Below are positions 17,978 through 26,634 of a stretch of 64,000 nt of DNA, piece after piece. Made by a program: the position numbers and the translations under genes. This stretch comes from Chitinimonas arctica. Its GTDB lineage: Bacteria; Pseudomonadota; Gammaproteobacteria; Burkholderiales; Chitinimonadaceae. The stretch's first letter is position 1; every line of letters begins with the position of its first letter. The stretch is from positions 434,001 to 498,000 of the forward strand of contig NZ_CP041730.1 of the NCBI RefSeq assembly GCF_007431345.1. The letters are read 5' to 3'. The notes beneath the pieces are model-generated. The model saw nothing but the letters and a program-made list of their open reading frames with translations. It did no database searches and was not told the origin of the DNA.

Positions 17978-18732
17978 GCAGCGTCTTTCAATTGCTCACT
18001 GGTGCGGCCGAAGCGACGCTCGCGATGGCGGTATGAGGCAATGGCCGCTTCCAGGGCCGCCCGGTCGAAATCGGGCCAGAAGGCTTCGGTGAAATAGAAT
18101 TCGGTATAAGCCAACTGCCATAGCAGGAAGTTGGATACCCGCGCCTCGCCGCCGGTGCGGATGAACAGATCCGGTTCCGGCGCGTAGGACATGGCCAGAT
18201 ACGGCGCGAGGTCCTCTTCGCCGATCTCTCCCTCGCGCAGGCTCGGACGTTCCTTCAGCATGGCCTGCATGGCGTTGAGGATGTCCCAGCGGCCGCCGTA
18301 GTCCGCCGCGATGGTCAGCGTCAGGCCGGTATTGGCAGCCGTGCGCGCCTCGGCCGCCTCGATGGAGCGGACGATCTCGGGCGCGAAATGATCGCGCCGC
18401 CCGATCAGCTTGAGGCGGATGCCGTTCTTATCCAGCTTGACCACCTCACGCTCAAGGGCCGACAGGAACAAGCCCATCAGGAAGGACACTTCTTCGGGCG
18501 GCCGGCGCCAGTTCTCGCTGGAAAAGGCGAACAGGGTAAGGTACTTCACACCCAGCTCGTCGCAGGCCTTGACCGCTTCGCGCAGGCTTTCGACCCCCTG
18601 CTTGTGGCCGGCTACCCGAGGCAGGAACCGCTTCTTGGCCCAGCGGCCGTTGCCGTCCATGATGATGGCGATATGGGCGGGGACGGCCGCGACGGCCGGT
18701 ATATCCTTGGTAGAGCTTTTGAAGAAGACCAC
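17971..18732 (-). CDS. uppS: Undecaprenyl diphosphate synthase (cis-prenyltransferase)
   Basis: UppS builds the C55 lipid carrier used for peptidoglycan and O-antigen synthesis by adding isopentenyl units to farnesyl diphosphate. The 253-residue protein has the catalytic IIMDGNGRWAKKR motif (Asp26) and the hydrophobic-tunnel region YLTLFAFSSENWRRP. The C-terminal RTGGEARVSNFLLWQLAYTE motif is also typical. It lies 10 bp downstream of frr and is coupled to cdsA. Confidence 0.96.
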   Translation of the reverse strand: MVFFKSSTKDIPAVAAVPAHIAIIMDGNGRWAKKRFLPRVAGHKQGVESLREAVKACDELGVKYLTLFAFSSENWRRPPEEVSFLMGLFLSALEREVVKLDKNGIRLKLIGRRDHFAPEIVRSIEAAEARTAANTGLTLTIAADYGGRWDILNAMQAMLKERPSLREGEIGEEDLAPYLAMSYAPEPDLFIRTGGEARVSNFLLWQLAYTEFYFTEAFWPDFDRAALEAAIASYRHRERRFGRTSEQLKDAAC

Positions 18733-18742
18733 GGGGTACGCC

Positions 18743-19300
18743 TTAAACGGTCAGTAGCTCTTTTTCCTTGTCGGCAAGCTGCTTGTCGATGTCGGCGATA
18801 TATTTGTCGGTGAGTTTTTGCACGTCATCGGTACCGCGACGCTCGTCGTCTTCCGAGATCAGCTTGTCCTTGACGGCCTTCTTCAGCTGTTCGTTACCAT
18901 CGCGGCGCAGATTACGCACGGCCACGCGGCTGTCTTCGGCTTCACCGCGCACCACCTTGATCAGATCGCGGCGACGCTCTTCGGTCAAAGCCGGCATCGG
19001 CACGCGCACCACGTCACCCATGCTGGCCGGGTTCAGGCCGAGGTCGGAATCGCGGATTGCCTTTTCGATGACCGCGCCCATCTTCTTCTCGAACGGCGAT
19101 ACCGACAAGGTACGCGCATCCATCAGGCCGACGCTGGCCACTTGGTTGATGGGGGTGGGGTTGCCGTAGTAATCGACCATGATGTGGTCGAGCAGACCGG
19201 CATGGGCACGGCCGGTACGAACCTTGGCCAAGGTGTTCTTCAGGTTTTCCACCGATTTCTGCATCTTACTTTCGGTGTTCTTCTTGATATCCGCGATCAT
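18743..19300 (-). CDS. frr: Ribosome recycling factor
   Basis: RRF splits post-termination ribosomes together with EF-G. The start is the ATG at 19300, which gives the usual 185 residues (MIADIKKNTESKMQKS) and has AGGAG at the right spacing; an in-frame extension to 19420 adds an unrelated 40-residue tail. Conserved segments are KVRTGRAHAGLLD and YYGNPTPINQVASV, plus the C-terminal hinge/helix DDVQKLTDKYIADID. Confidence 0.97.
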   Translation of the reverse strand: MIADIKKNTESKMQKSVENLKNTLAKVRTGRAHAGLLDHIMVDYYGNPTPINQVASVGLMDARTLSVSPFEKKMGAVIEKAIRDSDLGLNPASMGDVVRVPMPALTEERRRDLIKVVRGEAEDSRVAVRNLRRDGNEQLKKAVKDKLISEDDERRGTDDVQKLTDKYIADIDKQLADKEKELLTV

Positions 19301-19466
19301 GCTTCTCGCTCCTGCTAGAGTCGGCTGGGCCGACATGACATTGCGACCGGGACAATTCCCGGTCCTATGATGGTTTGAATTTGGTACGTGCGAATCAAGG
19401 CCGGAGCCGGTCGGAGGCACGCCCTGAGTGGGCGTCCCCGACTGGGCGTCCCCGACCTGACATTGA

Positions 19467-20192
19467 TCAGCAGTGTACCAGCGTGCCTTCGTCTTCGCCG
19501 AGCACCACGCGCTTGAGTGCGCCGGCCTTGAAGATGCTGAAGACCCGGATATTCATGTTCTGATCGCGGCACAGGGCCAGCGCGGTGGCGTCCATGACCT
19601 TGAGATTCTTGCTGATCGCCTCGTCGAATGTCAGCGAGGAATAGCGGATGGCATCGGGGTTCTTCTTGGGATCATCGGTGTAGACACCGTCCACCTTGGT
19701 TGCCTTCAGCACGATATCGGCATTCATCTCCATCCCGCGCAGCGCAGCCGCGGTATCGGTAGTGAAGAAGGGATTGCCGGTGCCGGCACCGAAAATCACC
19801 ACCTTGCCCTCTTCGAGATACTGGATGGCTTTCGGGCGGATATAGGGTTCGGCCACTTGCTGGATGGTCAGGGCCGACTGCACCCGGCTGACCAGGCCTT
19901 GTTGCCGCATGGCGTCCTGCAAGGCCATGGCGTTCATGACCGTGGCCAGCATACCCATGTAGTCGGCGGTGGCGCGGTCCATGCCGGCCGCGGCGGGCGC
20001 GACGCCACGGAAGATATTGCCGCCGCCGATCACGACAGCAACCTGGATGCCCAACTGGGCCACTTCCTTGATTTCCGCCACGATGCGCTCGACCGTGATG
20101 CGGTTGATGCCATAACTATCCTCACCCATCAGCGCTTCGCCCGACAGTTTTAGGAGGATGCGTTTGTAAATGGGAGACTGGCTCATGGGCAT
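19467..20192 (-). CDS. pyrH: UMP kinase
   Basis: PyrH phosphorylates UMP to UDP with ATP. It is a hexameric bacterial UMP kinase of the amino acid kinase fold. The 241-residue protein has RILLKLSGEALMG (about 10-22), VVIGGGNIFRG (about 57-67) and DPKKNPDAIRYSSLTFDEAI. The ATG at 20192 and one two codons later (MSQSPIYK) are both possible starts; neither has a strong Shine-Dalgarno. It lies between tsf and frr, 166 bp upstream of the frr start. Confidence 0.96.
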   Translation of the reverse strand: MPMSQSPIYKRILLKLSGEALMGEDSYGINRITVERIVAEIKEVAQLGIQVAVVIGGGNIFRGVAPAAAGMDRATADYMGMLATVMNAMALQDAMRQQGLVSRVQSALTIQQVAEPYIRPKAIQYLEEGKVVIFGAGTGNPFFTTDTAAALRGMEMNADIVLKATKVDGVYTDDPKKNPDAIRYSSLTFDEAISKNLKVMDATALALCRDQNMNIRVFSIFKAGALKRVVLGEDEGTLVHC

Positions 20193-20265
20193 ACTTTCGT
20201 CGAAATGGAAATCGCTTCTTTGTAGCAGCCGGAAGGGGAAAAATTCACCATTGCCGACGCCACTT

Positions 20266-20300
20266 GTAAAACAACCGCCCAGGTCACCCAGGGCGGTTGT
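20266..20300 (-). terminator. Rho-independent terminator after tsf
   Basis: On the minus strand ACAACCGCCC (20300-20291) pairs perfectly with GGGCGGTTGT (20280-20271) around a 10-nt loop, followed by TTTTAC. It lies 19 bp past the tsf stop and 74 bp before the pyrH start, so it can end or attenuate rpsB-tsf transcription before pyrH. Confidence 0.75.
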
Positions 20301-20318
20301 CGGTATAACGTCTACAAC

Positions 20319-21191
20319 TTAAACCTTTGCAGCAGCGGCAACTTCAGCGGCGAAGTCGACTACCTTCTTCTCGATGCCCTCGCCCACCACATACATGGTG
20401 AAGGTCTTGATGCTGGCATTGTTGGCTTTCAGCAGCTGTTCGATCGACTGCTTGTCATCCTTGACGAAGGGCTGGCTCAGCAGGGTCACGTCCTTCAGGA
20501 ACTTCTGCACGGTACCGTCGGCGATCTTTTCCCACATGGCTTCCGGCTTGCCGGCTTCCTTGGCGCGCTCGATGGCGACGCGGCGTTCGGTTTCGATCGA
20601 AGCGGCATCCACACCCGACGCATCCAGCGACTTCGGCTTGCAGGCGGCGATATGCATGGCGATATCCTTGCCCAGCGTTTCATTGCCACCGGCGAAATCG
20701 ACCACGACACCGATCTTGGAGCCGTGCAGGTAGGTAGCCAGCTGGCCTTCGGTATCGAAGCGGGTGAAGCGGCGAACATTGATGTTCTCGCCCAGCTTGG
20801 CGATGATGGCCTTGCGCATTTCTTCCACGGTTTCGCCGGAAGCGGTCTTCACATTGCCCAGGGCTTCCACGTCGGCCGGGTTGCCGGTCACGATCGCTTC
20901 GGCTGCGGCTTGGGCGAACGCCAGGAAACCGGCATCCTTGCCGACGAAGTCGGTTTCGCAGTTCACTTCGGCCAGGGCGCCGATCTTGCCGTTCACGAAA
21001 GCAGCCACGGTGCCTTCAGCGGCGGTGCGGCCGGCAACCTTGCTCGCCTTGTTGCCGCTCTTGATACGCAGCGCTTCTTCAGCGGCCTTGATATCGCCAT
21101 TGGCTTCGACCAGGGCCTTCTTGCAATCCATCATGCCCAAGCCGGTCATTTCACGCAGCTCGCCAACCATCTTTGCGGTGATTTCCGCCAT
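20319..21191 (-). CDS. tsf: Translation elongation factor Ts
   Basis: EF-Ts recycles EF-Tu by exchanging GDP for GTP. The 290-residue protein has the N-terminal UBA-like domain and signature LREMTGLGMMDCKKALVEA (about 11-29). Two core subdomains follow, with the motif GALAEVNCETDFV (about 71-83), and the C-terminal module ends VAAAAKV. It is the second gene of the rpsB-tsf pair. Confidence 0.97.
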   Translation of the reverse strand: MAEITAKMVGELREMTGLGMMDCKKALVEANGDIKAAEEALRIKSGNKASKVAGRTAAEGTVAAFVNGKIGALAEVNCETDFVGKDAGFLAFAQAAAEAIVTGNPADVEALGNVKTASGETVEEMRKAIIAKLGENINVRRFTRFDTEGQLATYLHGSKIGVVVDFAGGNETLGKDIAMHIAACKPKSLDASGVDAASIETERRVAIERAKEAGKPEAMWEKIADGTVQKFLKDVTLLSQPFVKDDKQSIEQLLKANNASIKTFTMYVVGEGIEKKVVDFAAEVAAAAKV

Positions 21192-21223
21192 GTCGGTACT
21201 CCTTGATTATTCAGTATGGACTT

Positions 21224-21254
21224 AACAAAAAGGGGCTACGCGCCCCTTTTTGTT
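21224..21254 (-). terminator. Hairpin with U-tract between rpsB and tsf
   Basis: AACAAAAAGGGGC (21224-21236) and GCCCCTTTTTGTT (21242-21254) form a 13-bp perfect stem with loop TACGC. In the direction of rpsB-tsf transcription the 3' arm ends in a T-rich run, so it looks like an intrinsic terminator or attenuator. It probably lowers tsf transcription relative to rpsB, as is known for this gene pair in other bacteria. Confidence 0.75.
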
Positions 21255-21274
21255 CACATCGTGCGGCAGCTTGA

Positions 21275-21997
21275 TTACGCTGCTTGTGCGCCGCTGCTGG
21301 CGGCGATGATTTCCTGGATGGCCAGGGCACGGCCTTCCAGGATGGCATCGGCGACGCCACGGGCGTACAGGCGAATCGCGCGGGCCGAGTCATCGTTGCC
21401 TGGAATGACGTAATCGATGCCTTCAGGCGAGTTGTTCGAGTCGACCACGCCGATCACCGGGATGCCCAGCTTCTGGGCTTCGACGATGGCGCCCTTCTGG
21501 TAACCGACGTCGATCACGAAGATCGCGTCCGGCAGGCCGTTCATATCCTTGATACCGCCAAGCGAGGTTTCCAGCTTGGTCACTTCGCGATTGAGCATCA
21601 GCAGCTCTTTCTTGGAGAAACCATTGTTGGGGTCGGCCAGGGTGATTTGCAGTTCATTCAGGCGCTTGATGGATTGCTTGACCGTCTTGTAGTTGGTCAG
21701 CATACCGCCCAGCCAGCGGTGATCAACGAAAGGCGTACCGGCGCGCAGCGCTTCTTCACGGACGATTTCGCTGGCGGCACGCTTGGTGCCGATGAACATG
21801 ATCGAACCCTTGTTGGCGGTCAGGCGACGCACGTAGGCCAAGGCCTGCTCGAACATCGGCAGGGTCTTTTCCAGGTTCAGGATGTGGATCTTGTTGCGAT
21901 GACCGAAGATGTAAGGTGCCATCTTCGGGTTCCAGTAACGGGTTTGGTGGCCGAAGTGGACGCCGGCTTCCAGCATTTCACGCATGCTGACGGACAT
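21275..21997 (-). CDS. rpsB: 30S ribosomal protein S2
   Basis: S2 is a late-binding small-subunit protein needed to bring S1 to the ribosome. The start is the ATG at 21997 (MSVSMREMLEAGVHFGHQT), with GGAGTT upstream; a longer reading to 22087 adds a non-conserved stretch that lies in the 5' leader. The resulting 240 residues match the family. Conserved segments are RYWNPKMAPYIFG, IHILNLEKT and WLGGMLTNYKTVKQSI. It is the first gene of the long minus-strand operon. Confidence 0.97.
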   Translation of the reverse strand: MSVSMREMLEAGVHFGHQTRYWNPKMAPYIFGHRNKIHILNLEKTLPMFEQALAYVRRLTANKGSIMFIGTKRAASEIVREEALRAGTPFVDHRWLGGMLTNYKTVKQSIKRLNELQITLADPNNGFSKKELLMLNREVTKLETSLGGIKDMNGLPDAIFVIDVGYQKGAIVEAQKLGIPVIGVVDSNNSPEGIDYVIPGNDDSARAIRLYARGVADAILEGRALAIQEIIAASSGAQAA

Positions 21998-22140
21998 AAT
22001 GGGTAACTCCAATGCGAGGGTTAAGGTCTTGCCGCCCGCGACCGACACATCGAACAGACCGGTTTTTCCGGCCCTGAAGCGATGCACCCTGGCTCGCGCG
22101 AACGGGTAGATTTGCTTCCCGTGATTCTGGGAAGTCGGCG

Positions 22141-22170
22141 ATTATACGCATATTGACCTGCTTTATTCAA
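22141..22170 (-). promoter_or_regulatory. Sigma-70 promoter of the rpsB operon
   Basis: On the minus strand TTGAAT (22170-22165) is followed after 18 nt by a perfect TATAAT (22146-22141). Transcription would begin near 22134 and give a leader of about 135 nt before the rpsB ATG at 21997. This leader is where S2 autoregulation acts in other proteobacteria; I could not confirm a fold by eye. Confidence 0.7.
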
Positions 22171-22183
22171 GACCAGGCCCGAG

Positions 22184-22984
22184 TCAATCCAAGCGGCAGA
22201 CCATGTCGCCCGCCGCTGCACAGACCGCTGCTGCGCGGCTGGCCAGGCTCGCGGCCGCCGGATCGCCGCTAGCCGTGGCCAGCTCGGCCAGTGCTTTCAG
22301 GTCGGCGGCAATGGCGCCAGGGCGGGCCAAGCCACGATCCAGCACCAGCGCGGCATCCAAGGCACGCCGGGCGCCCGGCCAGTCCTTGTCCCGCATGGCC
22401 GCCCTGCCCTGCAAGCGCAGCGCATTGGCGCGTTCATGCGGTTCGACCCCTGGCAGAGAGATCGCTTCGGCGGCAAAACGCCGCGCCGCCGAAGCATCGC
22501 CGCCACGCAAGGCCAAGCGGCCGCGCAGATTGGCGATGGCCGCCGCGAGGCCGGACTTCCCGTCTGCCAGCCTTTGCGCCCCGTCTAGATGGACAAGGGC
22601 GGCATCCGCTTCGCCCTGCTCGCTTGCCAGCAAGGCCAATTGATAGTGCGCTTCGGCACGGATGGCGGCGGGATAGGCATCGCTCCGCAACAAGCCATCG
22701 AGCAATGCCACGGCCTCTGCCGATTGCCCAAGCGCCCGCAGTGCTTGCGCCTGTCCCAACTGCGCGCCGCCCGCCATCGTCCAGTCATCCAGCGCCAAAT
22801 GACGCCTGGCCGCCTCGCGCCAGAGTGCTGCGGCGGCACGCCAATTCTGCCCGGTACTGGCACGTGCCGCTTGCTGGCTGGCTGCAGCGGCTTGCTTTTG
22901 CAAAGCGGGCGGCGCTACGCCCTGAGCGGCGCAGCCGGCCAGCAGCAAGGGCAAGATCCACGAGAACCACGGGAACCATTTCAT
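22184..22984 (-). CDS. Lipoprotein with TPR-like helices, Mla-like operon
   Basis: This 266-residue protein has a lipoprotein signal peptide (MKWFPWFSWILPLLLAGC, lipobox LAGC with Cys18). The rest is Ala/Leu-rich with repeated helix pairs resembling TPRs: AALWREAARRHLALDD, GQAQALRALGQSAEAVALLD and ALRLQGRAAMRDKDWPGA. The usual partner in Mce systems is an ABC-type transport auxiliary (PqiC-like) lipoprotein; this one looks instead like a TPR lipoprotein. It overlaps the MCE-domain gene by 4 bp and is last in the operon. A role as periplasmic or outer-membrane partner of the lipid transporter is inferred from position. Confidence 0.8.
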   Translation of the reverse strand: MKWFPWFSWILPLLLAGCAAQGVAPPALQKQAAAASQQAARASTGQNWRAAAALWREAARRHLALDDWTMAGGAQLGQAQALRALGQSAEAVALLDGLLRSDAYPAAIRAEAHYQLALLASEQGEADAALVHLDGAQRLADGKSGLAAAIANLRGRLALRGGDASAARRFAAEAISLPGVEPHERANALRLQGRAAMRDKDWPGARRALDAALVLDRGLARPGAIAADLKALAELATASGDPAAASLASRAAAVCAAAGDMVCRLD

Positions 22985-23937
22985 GGCGCCACTCCCTGGC
23001 TATCGCTGCGCGGTGCTTGAACAGGCGCCGGCGTAATCAATTTATTCAAGGGCCAGGCACCCGTTACCGCATCCACCGTCTCATTGCCCTTGCGGCTCAG
23101 TTCTCGCCCTTCCTGCACCAAGCCGACCGCATCCGGTCCGATCTGTTCGATCAATTTGTGGGTCGCTGCCCCGCTGGCCTCCAGGTGCCCCAGGGTACGG
23201 TCGGTCTTCTCCAGCAATCCGGGCAGGCGGGTCTCGATCTGCTGCAGCGATTGATCGGCCCGCTGCAATGCCTGGCGGGTGACCGCCAAGGTGGCGGGCA
23301 CTTCCTTGCCGGCCAGCTTGTCTATGCTGACCAGCGCCTCGTCCAGCCTGGCCCGGGTGTCGTTCAAGCCGGCCGAGAAGGTGCGCAGATTGGCCAAGGT
23401 CTGATGCAGGTCGCCCTGCGGATCATTGACCCGCTTGATCATGCCCTCTACTTCATTGATCACCGGCATGGCCCGGTCGCGCACCTCGCGCATGATTTCG
23501 TCCATGCTCTTGGCCGGCACGAATTCCAGTTCGGCATCGCGCCCCACCGGCGGCAGCGAGAAACTGCCCACGCCGACATCGATATAGCCGTCGCCGATCA
23601 GCCCGTCCTTGGCCACCCGCCCCACCGAATCGGCCTTGACCCATTTCAGATGCCGGTCCTCGATCAGCAGGGCGATGCGCACGCGGCCCCGGTCATCGAG
23701 CCGCAGATCGGTCACTTCGCCGATCTTGAAGCCGGAAAATTTGACCGCCATCCCTACCTTGAGGCCATTACCGTTGTCGCTGATAAAACTGAGCGGCGTC
23801 TTCGCTTCGAAGTAACCCTGGCGCCAGGCGAAAAAAAGCAGCACCAGCGCCGCACTGGCCAGGGCGGTCAGGCCGAACAGCGCCAGCTTCCAAGGCAGTG
23901 CGCGAAAGCGCGGATCGTTGTCACGCAACAGCTTCAT
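22981..23937 (-). CDS. MCE-domain (MlaD/PqiB-like) lipid transport protein
   Basis: This 318-residue protein has one N-terminal transmembrane segment (about 18-38) and a single MCE domain. The domain starts YFEAKTPLSFISDNGNGLKVG and continues VKFSGFKIGEVTDLRLDDRG (about 42-125). The periplasmic C-terminal part (about 150-290) is long and helical with heptad-like spacing. MCE proteins form hexameric rings or tubes that carry lipids between membranes. At 318 residues it is longer than E. coli MlaD (183). Genes overlap by 4 bp on both sides, so it is tightly co-translated with the ATPase-like and lipoprotein genes. Confidence 0.87.
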   Translation of the reverse strand: MKLLRDNDPRFRALPWKLALFGLTALASAALVLLFFAWRQGYFEAKTPLSFISDNGNGLKVGMAVKFSGFKIGEVTDLRLDDRGRVRIALLIEDRHLKWVKADSVGRVAKDGLIGDGYIDVGVGSFSLPPVGRDAELEFVPAKSMDEIMREVRDRAMPVINEVEGMIKRVNDPQGDLHQTLANLRTFSAGLNDTRARLDEALVSIDKLAGKEVPATLAVTRQALQRADQSLQQIETRLPGLLEKTDRTLGHLEASGAATHKLIEQIGPDAVGLVQEGRELSRKGNETVDAVTGAWPLNKLITPAPVQAPRSDSQGVAP

Positions 23938-24485
23938 GGCCGGTTCTCATTTGTATCATCGTCAAAACCCCAGATAAGGCCTGGCCGCTGGACGCCCAGC
24001 ACCAACCAGGCGGCATGCGGGCATTCGGCGGCGAACAGCCTGCTCAAGCTGGCGGCATCGCCTTCATCCAGGCGGCCGAACCATTCGCTTTCGGCCAATA
24101 TCAGCGCCGGCCGTGCCATCAGGGTACGCAAGGCGCAGGCAATACGGCGCTGGCGGCCGTTCAAACCGCCAGCCGGCGCCGCCGCGAACGACTGGCGCTC
24201 CTCCAGCGGCATGCCCAAGCCATCGAGCAGCCTGGTGAAGCGTGCCTCCTGGGCCGCCCCGGGCGGATCGGCAAAATAGCTTAAGGGCAACAGGCAGTTT
24301 TCCCAAACCCTTAGATTGGCCAACAGGCCGCCTTCGCCCGGCAGCCAACCATGCGGGCCGGCCACGCTCTCGGCCGCCTGCTCGAACAGTTCCCCTCGGG
24401 CATGGCCGGCCAGGGGCAAATGGCAACGCCCACCCTCTTCCAGCACCAGCGGCTGACCGGCATGCACCCATTGCAGAATACTCAT
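23934..24485 (-). CDS. Degenerate ABC ATPase-like subunit of the Mla-like system
   Basis: By position this is the MlaF-type ATPase, but it has only 183 residues (about 270 expected). No Walker A motif (GxxxxGKS/T) is present; the corresponding region reads EEGGRCHLPLAGHARG. The segment GWLPGEGGLLANLRVWENCLLPL, here split as GWLPGEGG and NLRVWENCLLPL (47-68), resembles the Q-loop region but lacks the Gln. A signature-like LNGRQRRIACALR (108-120) is kept. Walker B reads ALILAESEWFGRLD, with no Asp-Glu pair, and no H-loop His is seen. ATP hydrolysis is therefore unlikely. It overlaps its neighbours by 4 bp each and appears intact as an ORF, so it may be a structural pseudo-ATPase. Confidence 0.72.
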   Translation of the reverse strand: MSILQWVHAGQPLVLEEGGRCHLPLAGHARGELFEQAAESVAGPHGWLPGEGGLLANLRVWENCLLPLSYFADPPGAAQEARFTRLLDGLGMPLEERQSFAAAPAGGLNGRQRRIACALRTLMARPALILAESEWFGRLDEGDAASLSRLFAAECPHAAWLVLGVQRPGLIWGFDDDTNENRP

Positions 24486-25192
24486 GCGATATGCCCCAGC
24501 AGGATAAAGCCCAGATCCAGCGCAAACAGGGTCAGCACCGCGCGGATAACGGCGCTGGAGGCCGCGATCGGCACGTCGGTGACGCTAAGCCCGCCGGAAA
24601 GGCCACGGGCGCAGGCGACCGTGGCCATGGCAGCGCCGAATACCACGCTTTTCGCCAGGCACAGCCAAAGCGTGGACACGGATAAGGAGGTAGGCAGGCG
24701 CGCCAGCTCCGTCAACCAGCCGAAGCCCGCCACCGCGACCGCACCCGTGAGCAGGGCCGCAAGGGCGAAATAGCATGTCAGTACCGTGTTGGCCAGCATC
24801 ATCCCGACAATGCGCGGCATCACCAGATAGGCGCGCACATCCACGCCCATCCGCGCCAGCGCCGCCAGCTCGCCATGCAGCCGCATCATCGCCAACTCGC
24901 TGGCCATGGCCGAGCTGGAACGGGCCGTCAGCAGAATGGCGGTCAACATGGGCGCCAACTCGGCCAGGGTAATGCGTGCCAACAGGCTCAGGCTGCCTTC
25001 GCCGCTCTGCCCTATCTGATAGTGGAGTTGCGCCACCACGATGCCGCCCACCGAGATGCCGATAAACAGCAGCAAGGGCAAGGCTTCTATGCCGCAGAAA
25101 TACAATTGCTTCATCAGTACCCGCCGCACCGGCCAGCGGCGCAAGGCCGACAGGCGCATGGCGGCCGCCAGCAACAGCCTCAGGCTATTCAT
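24482..25192 (-). CDS. mlaE: MlaE-family ABC transporter permease
   Basis: This 236-residue membrane protein of the MlaE/YrbE family has five to six hydrophobic segments. It shows the conserved ELAPMLTAILLTARSSSAMASELAMMRL region (quoted parts ELAPMLTAILL and SSAMASELAMM, about 92-120) and VMPRIVGMMLANTVLT. MlaE permeases bind MCE rings and drive phospholipid movement between inner and outer membrane. It is the first gene of the operon permease - ATPase-like - MCE - lipoprotein, divergent from trxB. Confidence 0.88.
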   Translation of the reverse strand: MNSLRLLLAAAMRLSALRRWPVRRVLMKQLYFCGIEALPLLLFIGISVGGIVVAQLHYQIGQSGEGSLSLLARITLAELAPMLTAILLTARSSSAMASELAMMRLHGELAALARMGVDVRAYLVMPRIVGMMLANTVLTCYFALAALLTGAVAVAGFGWLTELARLPTSLSVSTLWLCLAKSVVFGAAMATVACARGLSGGLSVTDVPIAASSAVIRAVLTLFALDLGFILLGHIA

Positions 25193-25266
25193 GGCCGCTT
25201 CTCCCGCACTGTCCGACTATCGATAGCATTGAAACAATCAATTTAATTCCTCTCCAGGGCCGGACT

Positions 25267-25272
25267 TATACT
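25267..25272 (+). promoter_or_regulatory. Possible -10 box for trxB
   Basis: TATACT lies in the 232-bp divergent gap between mlaE and trxB, about 150 bp before the trxB start. No convincing -35 box lies 16-18 bp upstream (TTAATT is the nearest), so support is weak. The rest of the gap shows no repeat or hairpin I can defend. Confidence 0.25.
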
Positions 25273-25424
25273 ATCGCCAATTTTAAGGGATAGGGCGCGA
25301 AGCGTGCCTCCACCTGCTTGAAGATACCTCGCGCAAGCCTCACCTTGGCTGCATTCCGCCCTGCACAAGCCGCCCGCCGCGGCAGTACGATTCCACCCAG
25401 TTACAACGAAAAAGGAAGCCCTCC

Positions 25425-26378
25425 ATGCCCACCACCACGCACAGCAGCCTGCTTATCCTCGGCTCCGGCCCCGCCGGCTATACCGCCGCCGTCTACGCCG
25501 CCCGTGCCAACCGCAAACCGCTGCTGGTCACCGGCATCGCCCAAGGCGGGCAGCTGATGACGACCACCGACGTGGACAACTGGCCGGCCGACGCCGATGG
25601 CGTGCAGGGCCCGGAACTGATGGCGCGCTTCGAGAAGCATGCCCGCCGCTTCGGCACCGAAATCGTGTTCGATCATATCCATACCACCAAGCTGGATGAA
25701 AAGCCCATCCGCCTGATCGGCGACGCCGGCGAGTACACCTGCGATGCCCTGATCATCGCCACCGGCGCCTCTGCCCAATATCTTGGCTTGCCCAGCGAAG
25801 AGGCCTTCATGGGCAAGGGCGTATCGGGCTGCGCCACCTGCGACGGCTTTTTCTATCGCAACCAGAAGGTCGCCGTGGTCGGCGGCGGCAATACCGCCGT
25901 GGAAGAAGCGCTCTACCTGGCCAATATCGCCAGCCACGTCACCCTGGTGCACCGCCGCGATACCTTCCGCGCCGAAAAGATCCTGATCGAGCATCTGATG
26001 GAAAAGGTAGCGGCCGGCAAGATCAGCCTGCAACTGGATAGTACGCTCGACGAAGTATTGGGCGACGACAGCGGCGTGACCGGCATTCGCGTCAAGTCCA
26101 CCAAGGACGGCAGCAGCAAGGACCTGGAATTGACCGGCTGCTTTATCGCCATCGGCCACAAGCCCAATACCGATATCTTTGCCGGCCAGCTGGAAATGGA
26201 AAACGGCTACATCATCACCAAGGGCGGCAATGCGGGTGGCGCCACCAGCACCAGCGTGGCCGGCGTGTTCGCCGCCGGCGATGTGCAGGACCACATCTAC
26301 CGCCAGGCCATCACCAGCGCCGCGACCGGCTGCCAGGCCGCACTGGATGCCGACAAGTATCTCGACACCCTGAAATAA
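25425..26378 (+). CDS. trxB: Thioredoxin reductase
   Basis: TrxB uses NADPH to reduce thioredoxin in the cytoplasm. The 317-residue FAD protein has the dinucleotide-binding motif GSGPAG (13-18), the redox-active CATC pair (C136 and C139, SGCATCDGFF), a second nucleotide motif VVGGGNTAVEEA, and the C-terminal FAD motif GVFAAGDVQDHIYRQ. AAGGAAGC 8-10 nt upstream serves as ribosome binding site. A strong terminator follows. Confidence 0.97.
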   Translation: MPTTTHSSLLILGSGPAGYTAAVYAARANRKPLLVTGIAQGGQLMTTTDVDNWPADADGVQGPELMARFEKHARRFGTEIVFDHIHTTKLDEKPIRLIGDAGEYTCDALIIATGASAQYLGLPSEEAFMGKGVSGCATCDGFFYRNQKVAVVGGGNTAVEEALYLANIASHVTLVHRRDTFRAEKILIEHLMEKVAAGKISLQLDSTLDEVLGDDSGVTGIRVKSTKDGSSKDLELTGCFIAIGHKPNTDIFAGQLEMENGYIITKGGNAGGATSTSVAGVFAAGDVQDHIYRQAITSAATGCQAALDADKYLDTLK

Positions 26379-26408
26379 GCGCTTGCCGCAAGGCTACGTG
26401 AATACAAG

Positions 26409-26431
26409 GGCCGCCCATGGGCGGCCTTTTT
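26409..26431 (+). terminator. Rho-independent terminator after trxB
   Basis: GGCCGCCC (26409-26416) pairs with GGGCGGCC (26419-26426) and is followed by TTTTT. It ends trxB transcription 31 bp after its stop. The same hairpin occurs again at 27,981 as part of the duplicated LRR unit. Confidence 0.85.
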
Positions 26432-26634
26432 CGTTTTCATGGATCGTCAAAAAACGATACCGCACTGCAAATTTCGAATGCCTTGCTGCCGGCGACAGCA
26501 CATTCCTTGGACACCTGGATGACCGGACCCGCCTCGCGAGTCTTGCCATACACCCCAAACACCTCGCCTTTCCCTGCCACATCGACACGGCGCCAGGGCA
26601 AGGCGATGCTGTCTACCGAGGAAGGATAAGCAAG

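Noticed and set aside
22291..24279. 662-codon plus-strand open frame across the Mla-like operon
   Set aside because: It spans three well-supported minus-strand genes, is extremely Arg/Pro/Ala-rich and has no domain.
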